This document shows, piece by piece, positions 35,435-45,999 of a DNA stretch of 64,000 nucleotides (position 1 is its first letter; every line of letters starts with the position of its first letter). The position numbers and the translations under genes are program-made. The notes beneath the pieces were generated by a model that saw nothing but the letters and a program-made list of their open reading frames with translations, had not been told where the DNA came from and did not search any database. Origin of the DNA: DATKNA01 sp963786765 (lineage in GTDB: Bacteria > Actinomycetota > Actinomycetes > Actinomycetales > Kineosporiaceae); the NCBI GenBank assembly GCA_963786765.1, contig CAWBAJ010000017.1:56605-120604 (forward strand). The letters are read 5' to 3'.

Positions 35435-35974
35435 ATGACGGTTATCGACGAGCAGGGCAGGCCGGAGCCGCCTGTCGCGGCGGACGAGGTCGCGACCCTG
35501 CTGGGGTTCCTGGACTACCAGCGCGCGACCTTCGCCTGGAAGTGCGAAGGCCTGGACGCCGCAGGGCTCGGGGTGTCCGTGGCGGCCTCGACGATGACTC
35601 TCGGCGGGATGATCAAGCACCTCGCCCTGGTGGAACGCTCGTGGTGTTCGCGCCGCCTGCACGGGCGGCCGATGGGTGCGCCCTGGGACGACGTGGACTG
35701 GAGCGCCGACGAGGACTGGGAGTGGCACTCCGCCGCCGAGGACAGCCCGGAGCAGCTGCGAGGCCTGTGGCGGGACGCCGTCGAGCGCTCGCGCGCCGAC
35801 ATGTCGGAGGCGCTCGCGGACGGCGGCCTCGACCGGCTGGCCCGCCAGGGATGGCCCGACGGCCGGACGCCGAGCCTGCGGTGGATCCTGTGCCATCTGA
35901 TCGAGGAGTACGCGCGCCACAACGGGCACGCCGATCTCATCCGCGAGGCCGTGGACGGCTCGACGGGGGAGTAG
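35435..35974 (+). CDS. DinB-family protein (DUF664)
   Basis: A 179-residue protein from the ATG at 35435. It shows the DUF664/DinB four-helix pattern: TLLGFLDYQRATFAWKCEGL, TLGGMIKHLALVERSWCSRR with the first metal His, and ILCHLIEEYARHNGHADLIR with the C-terminal His residues. The WADD-type acidic loop is seen as DVDWSADEDWEWHSA. DinB proteins bind a divalent metal and in actinobacteria some are mycothiol-dependent transferases. No partner gene is obvious. The 3' end is 8 bp from the convergent DUF6194 gene. Confidence 0.88.
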   Translation: MTVIDEQGRPEPPVAADEVATLLGFLDYQRATFAWKCEGLDAAGLGVSVAASTMTLGGMIKHLALVERSWCSRRLHGRPMGAPWDDVDWSADEDWEWHSAAEDSPEQLRGLWRDAVERSRADMSEALADGGLDRLARQGWPDGRTPSLRWILCHLIEEYARHNGHADLIREAVDGSTGE

Positions 35975-35982
35975 CCGGCCCT

Positions 35983-36501
35983 CACTCGGCGGCGTCGTCC
36001 CGCGTCGTCCGGGTCGTCCGGTGCGGCGCCGCGCTCGCCGTTCGTACCGCAGGCGGGCGCGCTCGTGGGCGTGCGCGAGCAGTTCCCGGACGTCGCGCTC
36101 GGTCGCCGGTCCGGGGGCGACGATCGAGACCCAGCCCTGCCGGCCGTAGACGGGGTGGGGCACGAGGCGGTCCGGGGCGTCGAACGCGAACTCGGCCCGG
36201 CGGTCGCCCAGGTCGGCCGGCGGGAACCCGAAGAGCCGGATGAACCCCTCCCGCCCCGCGGGGAGGTTGAGCCGGAAGACCCCGGGCGGTCGAGCCGCGA
36301 CTCGGTGTCGAAGCCGGGGTAGTCCTTGATCACGACGGTGGCGAAGGGGAAGCGACGCGCCGCTTCGCCGGCGTCGTCGGGGTCGTAGAAGGCGAAGGAG
36401 TCGCCCCAGGCGACCTCCGGTGCTGCGGTCTCGGGTCCGGCGGTGACCACCACGACGCCCGGCAGCGCAGTGATCAGGCGGATGACCTCGGCCTCGTCCA
36501 T
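35983..36501 (-). CDS. DUF6194 family protein, frameshifted
   Basis: From the ATG at 36501 (MDEAEVIRLITALPGVVVVT; an ATG at 36510 is also possible) the frame reads WGDSFAFYDPD, RRFPFATVVIKDYPGFDTES, then after a shift near 36285 LNLPAGREGFIRLFGFPPAD, and VPHPVYGRQGWVSIVAPGPA. This is the DUF6194 layout of a small alpha/beta protein of about 150 residues with no known role. The C-terminal end is uncertain because both open frames run into the convergent DinB gene; I place it near 35983, where one frame stops (DDAAE). Confidence 0.7.
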
Positions 36502-36534
36502 GCCGCGCATCCTGTCACCGTTCGAAGCGGCGGT

Positions 36535-36906
36535 TCAGCGCCGCCAGACGTGGAAGGTCTGCTGCAGGCGCCAGGCACCGCCCTCGCGCGCCTCGTTCCT
36601 CCATGCGAACGTGTCCGGCTCGATGTCGGAGAACGTCCAGCGCAGCTCGCCGCCGTCGAGGACGATCTCCTCGCCCGAGGGGCTCGCCAGGAACGTGTGG
36701 ACCCGGCGCCGACCCGGGCCCACCCAGGTCGAGCGCCAGATCCCCGGGCCGGCCGCGGGGTCCGGGAACCGGATGCTGACGCCGTGCTCCACACCGGGCA
36801 GGATCCACACATCGGTCGTTGCGCGACCGCCCAGGGCGAAGCCGAAGTGCCATTCACCCCGCCTGACGGTCGAGGACCCGTCGGCCGCGTACTCGGTGCA
36901 GTCCAA
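36535..36906 (-). CDS. hypothetical protein, lipocalin-like, start uncertain
   Basis: The readable part is CTEYAADGSSTVRRGEWHFG, FALGGRATTDVWILPGVEHG, LRWTFSDIEPDTFAWRNEAR and LQQTFHVWRR, a beta-rich protein like small uncharacterised actinobacterial proteins with a GEWHFG and VLGGRA core. Protein-like text continues upstream to about 36999 (FLAERAADGLDLSLFGQFAG), but there is no ATG or GTG in that frame before the stop at 37051. Only a TTG at 36906 is available. Either a rare start is used or an indel has removed the real one. Confidence 0.6.
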   Translation of the reverse strand: MDCTEYAADGSSTVRRGEWHFGFALGGRATTDVWILPGVEHGVSIRFPDPAAGPGIWRSTWVGPGRRRVHTFLASPSGEEIVLDGGELRWTFSDIEPDTFAWRNEAREGGAWRLQQTFHVWRR

Positions 36907-37050
36907 CAGCCAGGACCCCGCGAACTGCCCGAAGAGGCTCAGGTCGAGGCCGTCGGCGGCTCGCTCGGCAAGGAATGCCCGGGCGAGCGCGCCCGCATGA
37001 TCGCAAGGGCATGCGGTGACCCTGGCGTCGCCGCCGGTCCTGGTCCCGGC

Positions 37051-37221
37051 TCAGGCTGCCAGCTGGCTCACGGCGGCCGCCGGGGAGGTCACGGCCGCAG
37101 CGATGGGAGCCCCTCGGTGGTGGAGCAGGTTGTGGGTCATCACGAGCAGCGCTGCTTCAGGGGCGCTGAACGGCCCGCCGGTGAGAAGGCAGACGTCACA
37201 GGTCATGGTCACTTCAGTCAT
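37051..37221 (-). CDS. small Cys/His protein (56 aa)
   Basis: The ATG at 37221 has GGGGAGGCG upstream, a strong ribosome-binding site. The protein starts MTEVTMTCDVCLLTGGPFSA and contains THNLLHHRG, so a CxxC pair and a His cluster could bind a metal; the end is a plain Ala-rich tail. It is too short for most gene finders. Its stop is in the same frame as the next open frame downstream (36535-36906), so a longer original protein interrupted by a stop is also possible. I do not recognise the family. Confidence 0.5.
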   Translation of the reverse strand: MTEVTMTCDVCLLTGGPFSAPEAALLVMTHNLLHHRGAPIAAAVTSPAAAVSQLAA

Positions 37222-37466
37222 CACGCCTCCCCATGCGCGTTGCGTACCACCGGTGGCCGACGTTGGTGCCTCGGTGATGTCGCTCCCTGTCGAGGAACCC
37301 TAGGAGGGTGCCGCGGGCGGGTTTGCCCCCATCAGGAGATCGTGAAACCTCCGGCCGTACATCGACAGCGAGCTGCAACTGCTGGCTCACGCTGCGTATC
37401 GTCGCGCTCAGATCGGCTTGGACGGCAGGTCGCCGACCGCGTGGTGATCGACGTCGTGAAAGAGCT

Positions 37467-38507
37467 TCAGGCGTGCTGCTCCGCGGCCTGCGCGGGCGCT
37501 TCGGCCGTGGGGAGGCGCGCCGCCCGGCGGCGCCGCGCCCAGGCGACGCCTGCCACGACGGCGGCGGCGTACAGCCAGCCGATGAGGATGTCGGCGACGT
37601 AGTGCTCGCCCGCGTAGACGAGGGTGAACGCCATGGCGAGGACATAGGCCGTCAGGCCTGCGCGCGCCCACCGGCCCGCACCCCAGAAGAACAACAGCAG
37701 GAGCATCGGGTAGGCGGCGTGCAGCGAGGGGATGGCCGCCTCCTGGTTGTAGAACCCGTCGTGGTTCTCGAACAGCGCCTTGGCGGGCTCGACCCCAGTG
37801 GTGGCCCACATGCCGGAGATCACGCGCTGGACCGGCTCGATGTAGTGGTCGACGGCGGCAAGCCACGGCGGGACGGCGGGGAAGAGCACGTACGTCACGA
37901 AGCCCGCCGTGGCCAGCGCGACGACGAGGGCCCGGTAGTGGCGGAAGCGCTCGTACGACAGCTTCCAGAGCAGCGCCAGAACCAGCAGCGTGACGAAGAA
38001 GTGCGAGAGGTAGACCACGAAGGCGACGTAGTCGTACCAGTGGGCGACCCGGGCGTCGTAGAGCCGATGCTGGAGCCAGACCGTCGGCAGCTGGCCGAAG
38101 ACGAGCCGGTCGGCGTCCAGTTGGGGCCAGACGTGAGGCGTGATCCCGAGCCACTCCCGGACCGGGAGCGACAGGTCGTAGCAGAGCAGGACGACCATCA
38201 GGGGCAGCCAGTCGACCACCACGCCCCGGGCCCAGCGCAGGGGGTCCGCGAGCGAGACCGCGAGCAGGCCGAGGAGCAGCCAGCCGAAGAGCCAGTCGCG
38301 GGAGAGGATGAGGCCCTGCGTCCACACGAGCACGACGGTGGCTGCGGTGAAGACCGTCAGCCCTACGGCCGTCAGGAGCCGCGTTCTGCGGGGGTCCTTC
38401 AGGGAGGGCCGGCGGGAGTCCTGGTCGTGCGGAAGGCGCGGAGGGGCGACCTCCTTCTCGTCAGGACCTTCCCACCTGGTGGGAGCCCGGCTCCTGTCGG
38501 CACTCAC
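37467..38507 (-). CDS. PAP2-type membrane phosphatase / inositol phosphotransferase-like
   Basis: I start at the GTG at 38507 (VSADRSRAPTRWEGPDEKEV); the longer frame adds 27 unlikely residues. Six transmembrane helices follow a charged N-terminus. The phosphatase blocks are visible: IPSLHAAYPMLLLLFFW (the SxHA motif) and VYAGEHYVADILIGWLYAAA (GxHYxxDxxxG), as in Aur1/Ipt1-like and PAP2 proteins. Upstream, FPAVPPWLA fits the same family. Such enzymes move or remove lipid-linked phosphates at the membrane, for example in inositol lipid metabolism. It stands alone between a small hypothetical and a tRNA gene. Confidence 0.85.
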   Translation of the reverse strand: MSADRSRAPTRWEGPDEKEVAPPRLPHDQDSRRPSLKDPRRTRLLTAVGLTVFTAATVVLVWTQGLILSRDWLFGWLLLGLLAVSLADPLRWARGVVVDWLPLMVVLLCYDLSLPVREWLGITPHVWPQLDADRLVFGQLPTVWLQHRLYDARVAHWYDYVAFVVYLSHFFVTLLVLALLWKLSYERFRHYRALVVALATAGFVTYVLFPAVPPWLAAVDHYIEPVQRVISGMWATTGVEPAKALFENHDGFYNQEAAIPSLHAAYPMLLLLFFWGAGRWARAGLTAYVLAMAFTLVYAGEHYVADILIGWLYAAAVVAGVAWARRRRAARLPTAEAPAQAAEQHA

Positions 38508-38743
38508 CGGGGCAAGGTACCTGGCCCGGCTGAGCAGGCGAGAAGAGTCCTGCCCTTCGACACCTCGGGGAGCGGCTATCACCCACACGGGACGAGCGAC
38601 CGACGCGGCCGGGAACGTCCAACCGGAGGTGCCGCCCTGGAACCGGCTCGGCTACGGGAACAACGCCGTCGAGGTGTTCTACGTCGACGTGCGCTGACAG
38701 GAGCGGCAGTCAGGGCCTCGTCCAGCCCTTGACGACGGTGGGG

Positions 38744-38814
38744 AGCGGGTGACGGGAATCGAACCCGCATGACCAGCTTGGAAGGCTGGGGCTCTGCCAT
38801 TGAGCTACACCCGC
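38744..38814 (-). tRNA. tRNA-Gly (anticodon TCC)
   Basis: On the minus strand GCGGGTG pairs with CACCCGC to form the acceptor stem. The D arm reads AGCTCAATGGCAGAGC, the anticodon stem-loop CAGCCTTCCAAGCTGG has TCC at its centre, and the T arm is GCGGGTTCGATTCCCGT. The discriminator is T, as expected for glycine. CCA is not encoded. Confidence 0.95.
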
Positions 38815-38892
38815 GCGCGGTCGGCGTCCGGCCGCCGGATCAGGGTAGCGCGGCGGGAGGCGGCGAGGTCTCGTCTGCCAGGCGTCCGCCAC

Positions 38893-38957
38893 GTTGCACC
38901 CGTTCCGGTCGGTTCTCGGCCTCCAGACCCCTCCGGAGCGGGTGGAACGGGTGCAAC
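38893..38957. repeat. 14-bp perfect inverted repeat between divergent tRNA genes
   Basis: GTTGCACCCGTTCC (38893-38906) is exactly inverted at 38944-38957 around a 37-base loop that itself contains CTCC/GGAG complementarity. It sits in the 214-bp gap between the divergent tRNA-Gly and tRNA-Pro genes. It could be a REP-like element or a regulatory hairpin. Confidence 0.7.
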
Positions 38958-39028
38958 ATCGCCGGACAGGCGCCGCACGGCGTCGTCCGGGGCCGTAGCC
39001 TGGACCCGGCCCCGGGCAGCCGGGGCGA

Positions 39029-39102
39029 CGGGGTATGGCGCAGCTTGGTAGCGCGTCCGCTTTGGGAGCGGAAGGCCCCCGGTTCGAATCCGGGTACCCC
39101 GA
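39029..39102 (+). tRNA. tRNA-Pro (anticodon TGG)
   Basis: CGGGGTA pairs with TACCCCG as the acceptor stem with discriminator A. The D arm is GGCGCAGCTTGGTAGCGC, the anticodon arm CCGCTTTGGGAGCGG has TGG in the loop, and the T arm is CCCGGTTCGAATCCGGG. CCA is not encoded. A proline tRNA just upstream of tig is common in actinobacteria. Confidence 0.96.
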
Positions 39103-39258
39103 CCCGCGCCGTCCGCCGCTGCGCCCTGGCACGGGAGGGACGGCAGGCAGGCTCCTGCGTCCGTACGGGCTACGATGGCTGACGGCCTGTCGCTGTGCGC
39201 CGTCGCACGCGCCTCCCCGAGCCGTAGCCCCGAGCCGACCCTGCAGGAGAGCACCGCT

Positions 39259-40693
39259 GTGAAGAGCGCCGTCGAGACCGTCAACCCGACTCGGGTGAAG
39301 CTCACCGTCGAGGTGCCGTTCGACGAGCTCAAGCCGAGTCTCGACGCCGCCTACGCGTCCATCAGCAAGCAGGTCACGGTGCCGGGCTTCCGCAAGGGCC
39401 ACGTGCCGCCCCGCATCATCGACCAGCGGGTCGGCCGCGGCGCCGTCATCGAGGAGGCCGTCAACGAGGCGCTGCCGCGCTTCTACGCCCAGGCGGTCGA
39501 GGAGAGCGACGTCCGCCCGCTCGGCCAGCCGACCGTCGACGTGACCGAGGTCCCCGACCCCGCCAAGGGCGGCGAGCTGAAGTTCACCGCCGAGGTCGAC
39601 GTCCGGCCCGAGCTCGAGCTGCCCGACCTCGAGGGCGTCGAGGTCACGGTCGACGAGGTCGAGGTCACGGACGCCGACGTCGACGAGCGCCTCGACGACC
39701 TCCGCCAGCGGTTCGGCACGCTCGTCGGCGTCGACCGCGCCGCGCAGACGGGCGACTTCGTCACGCTCGACATCAGCGCCACGATCGACGACGAGGAGAT
39801 CGACAGCGTCAGCGGCGTCTCCTACGAGGTCGGCTCCGGCCAGATGCTCGAGGGCATGGACGAGGCCGTCACCGGCCTCCAGGCCGGCGAGACGACGACC
39901 TTCACCGCGCCGCTCGCCGGTGGCGAGCGCGCCGGCGCCGAGGCCGAGGTCACGGTCACCGTCCAGGCCGTCAAGGAGCGGGAACTGCCGGCCCCGGACG
40001 ACGACTTCGCGCAGCTGGCCAGCGAGTTCGACACCCTCGACGAGCTGCGCGACGACCTGCGCGGCCAGGTCGAGCAGGTCAAGCGCGTCGAGCAGGGCAT
40101 GCAGGCGCGGGAGCGGCTGCTCGAGCACCTCGTCGAGACCGTCGAAGTCCCGGTGCCCGAGGGCATCGTCGCCGACGAGGTGCACCGCCACCTCGAGGGC
40201 GAGGGCCGGCTCGAGGACGACACCCACCGCGCCGAGGTCGAGGTCGAGGCCCGCAAGGCGTTCCAGCAGCAGCTGCTGCTCGACGCCGTCGCCGAGAAGG
40301 TCCAGGTCTCGGTGAACCAGCAGGAGCTCGTCGAGTACATCGTCGCCAGCGCCCAGCAGTACGGCATGGACCCGAACGCGTTCGCCAAGGCCGTCGACGA
40401 GGCCGGCCAGGTGCCGGCCATGGTCGCCGAGGTCGCGCGGCGCAAGGCGCTGGCGAGCGTGCTGGAGAAGGCCCACGTCACGGACGCCGCCGGCAACGAG
40501 GTCGACCTCTCGACGCTCTTCGCGAGCGACGAGGAGCGCTCGGCGAGGGGGCCTCGACGAGGAGGCCCTGGACGAGCCGGGCGACCAGCCGCAGGAGGCC
40601 GTTCCGCCGGTCGCGGGGCCGTCCGCGAACGACCCGACCGCGCTGCCGACGATCGCCGTCGCCGACTTCGAGCCGGACGACGCGAAGGCCTGA
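39259..40693 (+). CDS. tig: trigger factor, one frameshift near the C-terminus
   Basis: The GTG at 39259 gives VKSAVETVNPTRVKLTVEVP, followed by the ribosome-binding signature VPGFRKGHVPPRIIDQRVGR, the FKBP-like peptidyl-prolyl isomerase domain (QTGDFVTLDISATIDDEEID, YEVGSGQMLEGMDEAVTGLQ) and the helical C-domain (PVPEGIVADEVHRHLEG). It is the ribosome-bound chaperone that receives new polypeptides. After an indel near 40550 the acidic tail LDEEALDEPGDQPQEAVPPV runs to the stop at 40693; such acidic tails are common in actinobacterial Tig. A strong hairpin follows, so tig ends its own transcript before the clp genes. Confidence 0.94.
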
Positions 40694-40712
40694 CGGCGCC
40701 GCCGCACCAGCA

Positions 40713-40743
40713 ACCGGCCCGGCACGCTGTGTGCCGGGCCGGT
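40713..40743 (+). terminator. terminator hairpin after tig
   Basis: ACCGGCCCGGCAC pairs perfectly with GTGCCGGGCCGGT (13 bp) around a five-base loop, 20 bp past the tig stop. There is no clear T-run, as usual in high-GC DNA. Confidence 0.85.
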
Positions 40744-40748
40744 CGTGC

Positions 40749-40766
40749 GCCGTGAGCGAACACGGC
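40749..40766. promoter_or_regulatory. palindrome upstream of clpP1
   Basis: GCCGTG and CACGGC form a perfect inverted repeat around AGCGAA, 119 bp before the clpP1 start. clpP genes in actinobacteria are often controlled by ClgR, but the sequence is not a clear ClgR box, so this is only a candidate site. Confidence 0.3.
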
Positions 40767-40884
40767 TCGGCAGGGGAGCAACTCCCGCCGTTGCTCGCGT
40801 TAGTGTCGGCACCAGCCGGGTGGCCCGCCCACCCGACCCGCCCGCCAGGGCGGGGTCCAGATCGAGGACATCGGGAGCGACATC

Positions 40885-41517
40885 GTGAGCGAGCTGATCC
40901 TGCCGGGCGCGCCGGTCGCGCGGGGCCCGCAGCCCGGGGGCATGGGCCTCGACGACCACATCTACAACCGGCTCCTGAAGGACCGGATCCTGTTCCTGGG
41001 CTCCGAGGTCCGCGACGAGAACGCGAACGCGATCTGCGCGCAGCTGCTGCTGCTCGCGGCGGAGGACCCGGTCAAGGACATCTACCTCTACATCAACTCG
41101 CCGGGTGGCTCGGTCACGGCCGGCATGGCGATCTACGACACCATGCAGTTCATCCAGCCCGACGTCGCGACGGTCGCGATGGGCCTGGCGGCCTCGATGG
41201 GGCAGTTCCTGCTCTCGTCGGGCGCGAAGGGCAAGCGGTACGCCCTCCCGCACGCGCGCGTGCTCATGCACCAGCCGCTGGGAGGCATCGGCGGCACGGC
41301 GTCCGACATCAAGATCCAGGCCGAGCTCATCCTGCACATGAAGCGCACGATGGCGGAGCTCACCGCGGAGCAGAGCGGCCAGACCGTCGAGACGATCACC
41401 AAGGACGCCGACCGCGACCGCTGGTTCACCGCGCCCGAGGCCCTCGAGTACGGGCTCGTCGACCACGTCGTCCAGACCGCCGGCCAGGTGACCGGCGGCG
41501 GCGGCACCACCGCCTGA
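40885..41517 (+). CDS. clpP1: ATP-dependent Clp protease proteolytic subunit ClpP1
   Basis: A 210-residue ClpP from the GTG at 40885. The catalytic triad is present: Ser in GLAASMGQFLLSSG (about residue 104), His in VLMHQPLGGIGG (about 129) and Asp in TKDADRDRWF (about 174). The substrate-binding block YLYINSPGGSVTAGMAIYDT is intact. Actinobacteria need ClpP1 and ClpP2 together to form an active mixed 14-mer with ClpX or ClpC. The gene lies 43 bp before clpP2 on the same strand. Confidence 0.96.
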   Translation: MSELILPGAPVARGPQPGGMGLDDHIYNRLLKDRILFLGSEVRDENANAICAQLLLLAAEDPVKDIYLYINSPGGSVTAGMAIYDTMQFIQPDVATVAMGLAASMGQFLLSSGAKGKRYALPHARVLMHQPLGGIGGTASDIKIQAELILHMKRTMAELTAEQSGQTVETITKDADRDRWFTAPEALEYGLVDHVVQTAGQVTGGGGTTA

Positions 41518-41560
41518 CGCCGTCCGCCCCGACCTCCTGACGACCGACGAGGAGTCCGTC

Positions 41561-42211
41561 ATGAACCTCAACCAGCCCGGCGTGCCGACCGGCCGCTACA
41601 TCGTGCCGCAGTTCGAGGAGCGCACGGCCTACGGCTACAAGCGGCAGGACCCGTACAACAAGCTCTTCGAGGACCGGATCATCTTCCTCGGGGCGCCCGT
41701 CGACGACACCTCGGCCGACGACATCATGGCCCAGCTGATCGTGCTCGAGAGCGCGGACCCGGACCGCGACATCATCATGTACATCAACTCGCCCGGCGGC
41801 TCGTTCACCGCCCTGACGGCGATCTACGACACCATGCAGTACATCAAGCCGGACATCCAGACGGTCTGCCTCGGCCAGGCGGCGTCGGCCGCGGCCGTGC
41901 TGCTGTCGGCAGGCACGAAGGGCAAGCGGCTGGCGCTGCCGAACGCCCGCGTGCTCATCCACCAGCCGGCCCTCGCCGGCGGCGACTACGGGCAGGCCTC
42001 GGACATCGAGATCCAGGCCAACGAGGTGCTGCGGATGCGCACCTGGCTCGAGGAGACGCTGGCCCGGCACTCGAACCGGTCGGCCGAGCAGGTCCGGAAC
42101 GACATCGAGCGGGACAAGATCCTGACGGCGGAGCAGGCGGTGGACTACGGTCTCGTGGACCAGGTCCTCGGCAGCCGCAAGACGAGCACACCGGCGTACG
42201 GCACGGACTGA
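41561..42211 (+). CDS. clpP2: ATP-dependent Clp protease proteolytic subunit ClpP2
   Basis: A 216-residue ClpP from the ATG at 41561, with a ribosome-binding site GACGAGGAG. It starts MNLNQPGVPTGRYIVPQFEE; the active Ser is in LGQAASAAAVLLSAG (about residue 109) and the His in VLIHQPALAGG (about 134). It pairs with ClpP1 in the mixed protease ring. The two genes are co-transcribed, as throughout the actinobacteria. Confidence 0.96.
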   Translation: MNLNQPGVPTGRYIVPQFEERTAYGYKRQDPYNKLFEDRIIFLGAPVDDTSADDIMAQLIVLESADPDRDIIMYINSPGGSFTALTAIYDTMQYIKPDIQTVCLGQAASAAAVLLSAGTKGKRLALPNARVLIHQPALAGGDYGQASDIEIQANEVLRMRTWLEETLARHSNRSAEQVRNDIERDKILTAEQAVDYGLVDQVLGSRKTSTPAYGTD

Positions 42212-42354
42212 CTCGCCGGGACACGCCGACCCGGCCACCGATAACCGCTGACACGGGGGCCGGGGTGGCGTTCAATGGGTGACGGGGCAGCCTGCCCCGC
42301 AACCGGCACGTCGAGCTAGCGACCCGCAGGCCCCCGGAAGGAAGGGACATCCCC

Positions 42355-43636
<1,282 letters not shown>

Positions 43637-43829
43637 GGCGGCTCCCCTGGCTGCAGCGCGCGCAGCTGCCCGAGCGCGCGGCATCGACCCCTCTGAGGCG
43701 GCTGGCCCGCGTCGCCTTGTCGAGCCTGCCCGGACCGAGTCGGGGTAGGGACCTGCTGGCGCTGACTCGTTGCACTGATGCAGAATGATCAGGCAGACTC
43801 AACCTGACTGCCACGCCGAACCGCCGATC

Positions 43830-45811
43830 ACGGCAACCGATCGCACGCGAGCCCCGTCCCCGCGCTGACACCGGCCGGTCCGGCGCCGGTCCCGCGGAAC
43901 GCGCAGTCTCGTCCGGCCCCGTCAGCTGCCCGGTAGCAGCGCTCGGCGTGCCTGCCCGCAGGAGCCCGCCGCGGCCCGTCGGCCAGGGAGCCGTGCCCGC
44001 CTTGCTGCCCGGAACGGTGAAGACGTCGAGGCCGTGGTCGATCGAGAGCGTGACGATCTCGAGCGTGCCGTTGCCGTCGAGGTCGCCGATGGACGGCGCC
44101 GCCGCGATCCCGACGCCGTTGCCGTTCGCCCGCTGGTCGGGCAGCTTGCGGTTGCTGACGAGCTTGCCGGCGGCGGTGAGGACCACGAGGCGCCCGCTGC
44201 CGGCCTTCAGGCCGTAGACGCCGAACACCAGCTCGGGGACGCCGTCCCGGTTGAGGTCGGCCGCGACCACCTCGGAGGCGAAGGTCCTCGGCCTTCCCGG
44301 CGCGTACCCGTAGCGCCACAGCCGCTTCCCCGTGGAGGAGACGGCGTACACGTACCCGTCGTTGCCCGGGAAGACGATGTCCTTCTTCCGGTCCCGGTTC
44401 AGGTCGACGAGGGCCGGGGCGGGAACGCCGTCCGGGGGATACCAGTCCCCGGCAGCGCGGGGCAGGGGCTTGCCGGTCAGCGGCAGCGTGGTGAAACCGC
44501 GGTGGCGCCGGGCCGAGCGGGCACCGCCGCCCTGCGCGCTGTCGAGCACCATGACGGCCTGCGCCTGGGTCTGGTAGGGGATGTGCTTCTCCACGGTCGG
44601 GACGCCGACCACCTCGTTGCGCCCGTCGTTGTCGAGGTCGGCGATCGACGGCGGTGACGCCGACCACTGCAGCCAAGGCGTCTGCGCCACCGACGGCCAG
44701 GGCCCGTGGGAGTGCATGTGCGAGTCCTCGACCTTCGGGCTGAGCCAGCGGATGAACTGGCCCCAGCCGAGCCGGCGTCCCAGGTACTGGTTGGCGGGGT
44801 TGGTGTACCAGCGGGAGGCGAGCACCGACGTGCCGTCGGGGCGGAACACGTTGATCTGGTGGTTGTCGTAGGTGACGACGATGTCCTGCTGCTTGCCGTC
44901 CTCGAGCCGCCCGATGCCGACGTTGAGGCCATAGGTCCCGTAGCCGGTGTTGCCCTGGCCGTTGAAGTCCTTGTCGTTCCCCGCGCCGCGCAGCTGGTTG
45001 TACCGCGGCCAGGCGGGGGAGTGGCCCCGGCGCGGTTGGAAGAGCCGGCCGCGCGAGTCGAACACGAACACCTGGGATCCCGTGCGGGACGTGTTGGTCG
45101 TCGTCGCGACGACCTCGATCCTGCCGTCCCCGAGCAGGTCGCCCGCCGCGAGGCCCCGCACCTCCGGCGTCTGCCCTCCGCTCCTCACGGACGCCGGCCA
45201 GCCGTGCTTGACCACGAGCCGGCCGCCTCTCCACTCGTAGGCGACGACGGCTCCGGTACCGCCCACGACGATCTCCTTGGTTCCGTCGCCGTCGAGGTCC
45301 GCGACGACGGACGGCGCATACACGCGCCCCGCCGACGCGGTCCCGGTGGCGAGGCGACGGCCGCTCGCGGAGAAGAGGTACGTCGAGTACATCGGGGCGA
45401 CGATCTCGAGCTTGCCGTCCCGGTTGAGGTCCACCAGGGACGGGGACGCGAACCAGCCGGTCTGGCCGGGGTCGATCCTGCGCTTGTAGACGGGCGCGTG
45501 CACCGGGCGCGGCGGCTCTTGGCCGAGTCGCCGTCGGGGCCGTCGCGCCCGGTCGGCCGTCGCGATCTTCCCGGCGGCGGTCGCCGCGGTCGCGGCCTTC
45601 GCGCGCGGTCGTGCTGCGGACGCCGCCGCAAGCGGCGGCGGCCTCGCCCTGGGCGCTCGCGGTCCCGGTGTGCGTCGCAGCTGCCGGATGTCCCGGACGG
45701 CGGCGGCGTCGAGCCGCAGGCGGCGGCGGCGAGGACGAGAGGTAGCGGGAGCAGGCGCAGCAGGCGCAGGCGGCGATGCACGCGCACATGCTGCCCGAAG
45801 CGTGCCCTCAC
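43830..45811 (-). CDS. FG-GAP/VCBS-repeat lipoprotein-like protein, frameshifted at both ends
   Basis: The start near 45811 leads to a signal peptide with a lipobox-like end (LPLPLVLAAAACGS). After one or two shifts near 45650-45720 a long uninterrupted frame encodes six or more FG-GAP-type repeats with calcium-binding motifs such as SLVDLNRDGKLEIVAPM, VVADLDGDGTKEIVVGG, SIADLDNDGRNEVVGVP, ALVDLNRDRKKDIVFPG and SIGDLDGNGTLEIVTLS. These form a beta-propeller on the cell surface, as in integrin-like and PQQ-like domains. The 3' end is unclear: the main frame runs on to 43566, while another stops near 43830. It separates clpX from valS, unlike the tighter order in relatives. Confidence 0.82.
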
Positions 45812-45999
45812 GTCCGAAGGGTGGCGTTAAGGACTGAGATAAGCCGGGGCCGGCGGTAGCCGAGCCGTGGATCGGCGCGAAGCCCGGCCGGAATCTACTG
45901 GGCGGCCTGTCGGTTGCCCGCAGTACGATCGTCATCAGAAGATCACCGACGTGTTTCTGGTGCGTCCGCTGTCCGGTCCCTGCCCGAGAAGGTCACACC

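Noticed and set aside
38710..41571. 953-residue minus-strand open frame across tig and clpP1
   Set aside because: It reads through two tRNA genes and lies opposite clearly conserved genes; its Leu/Asp/Gly-rich text is a codon-bias shadow.
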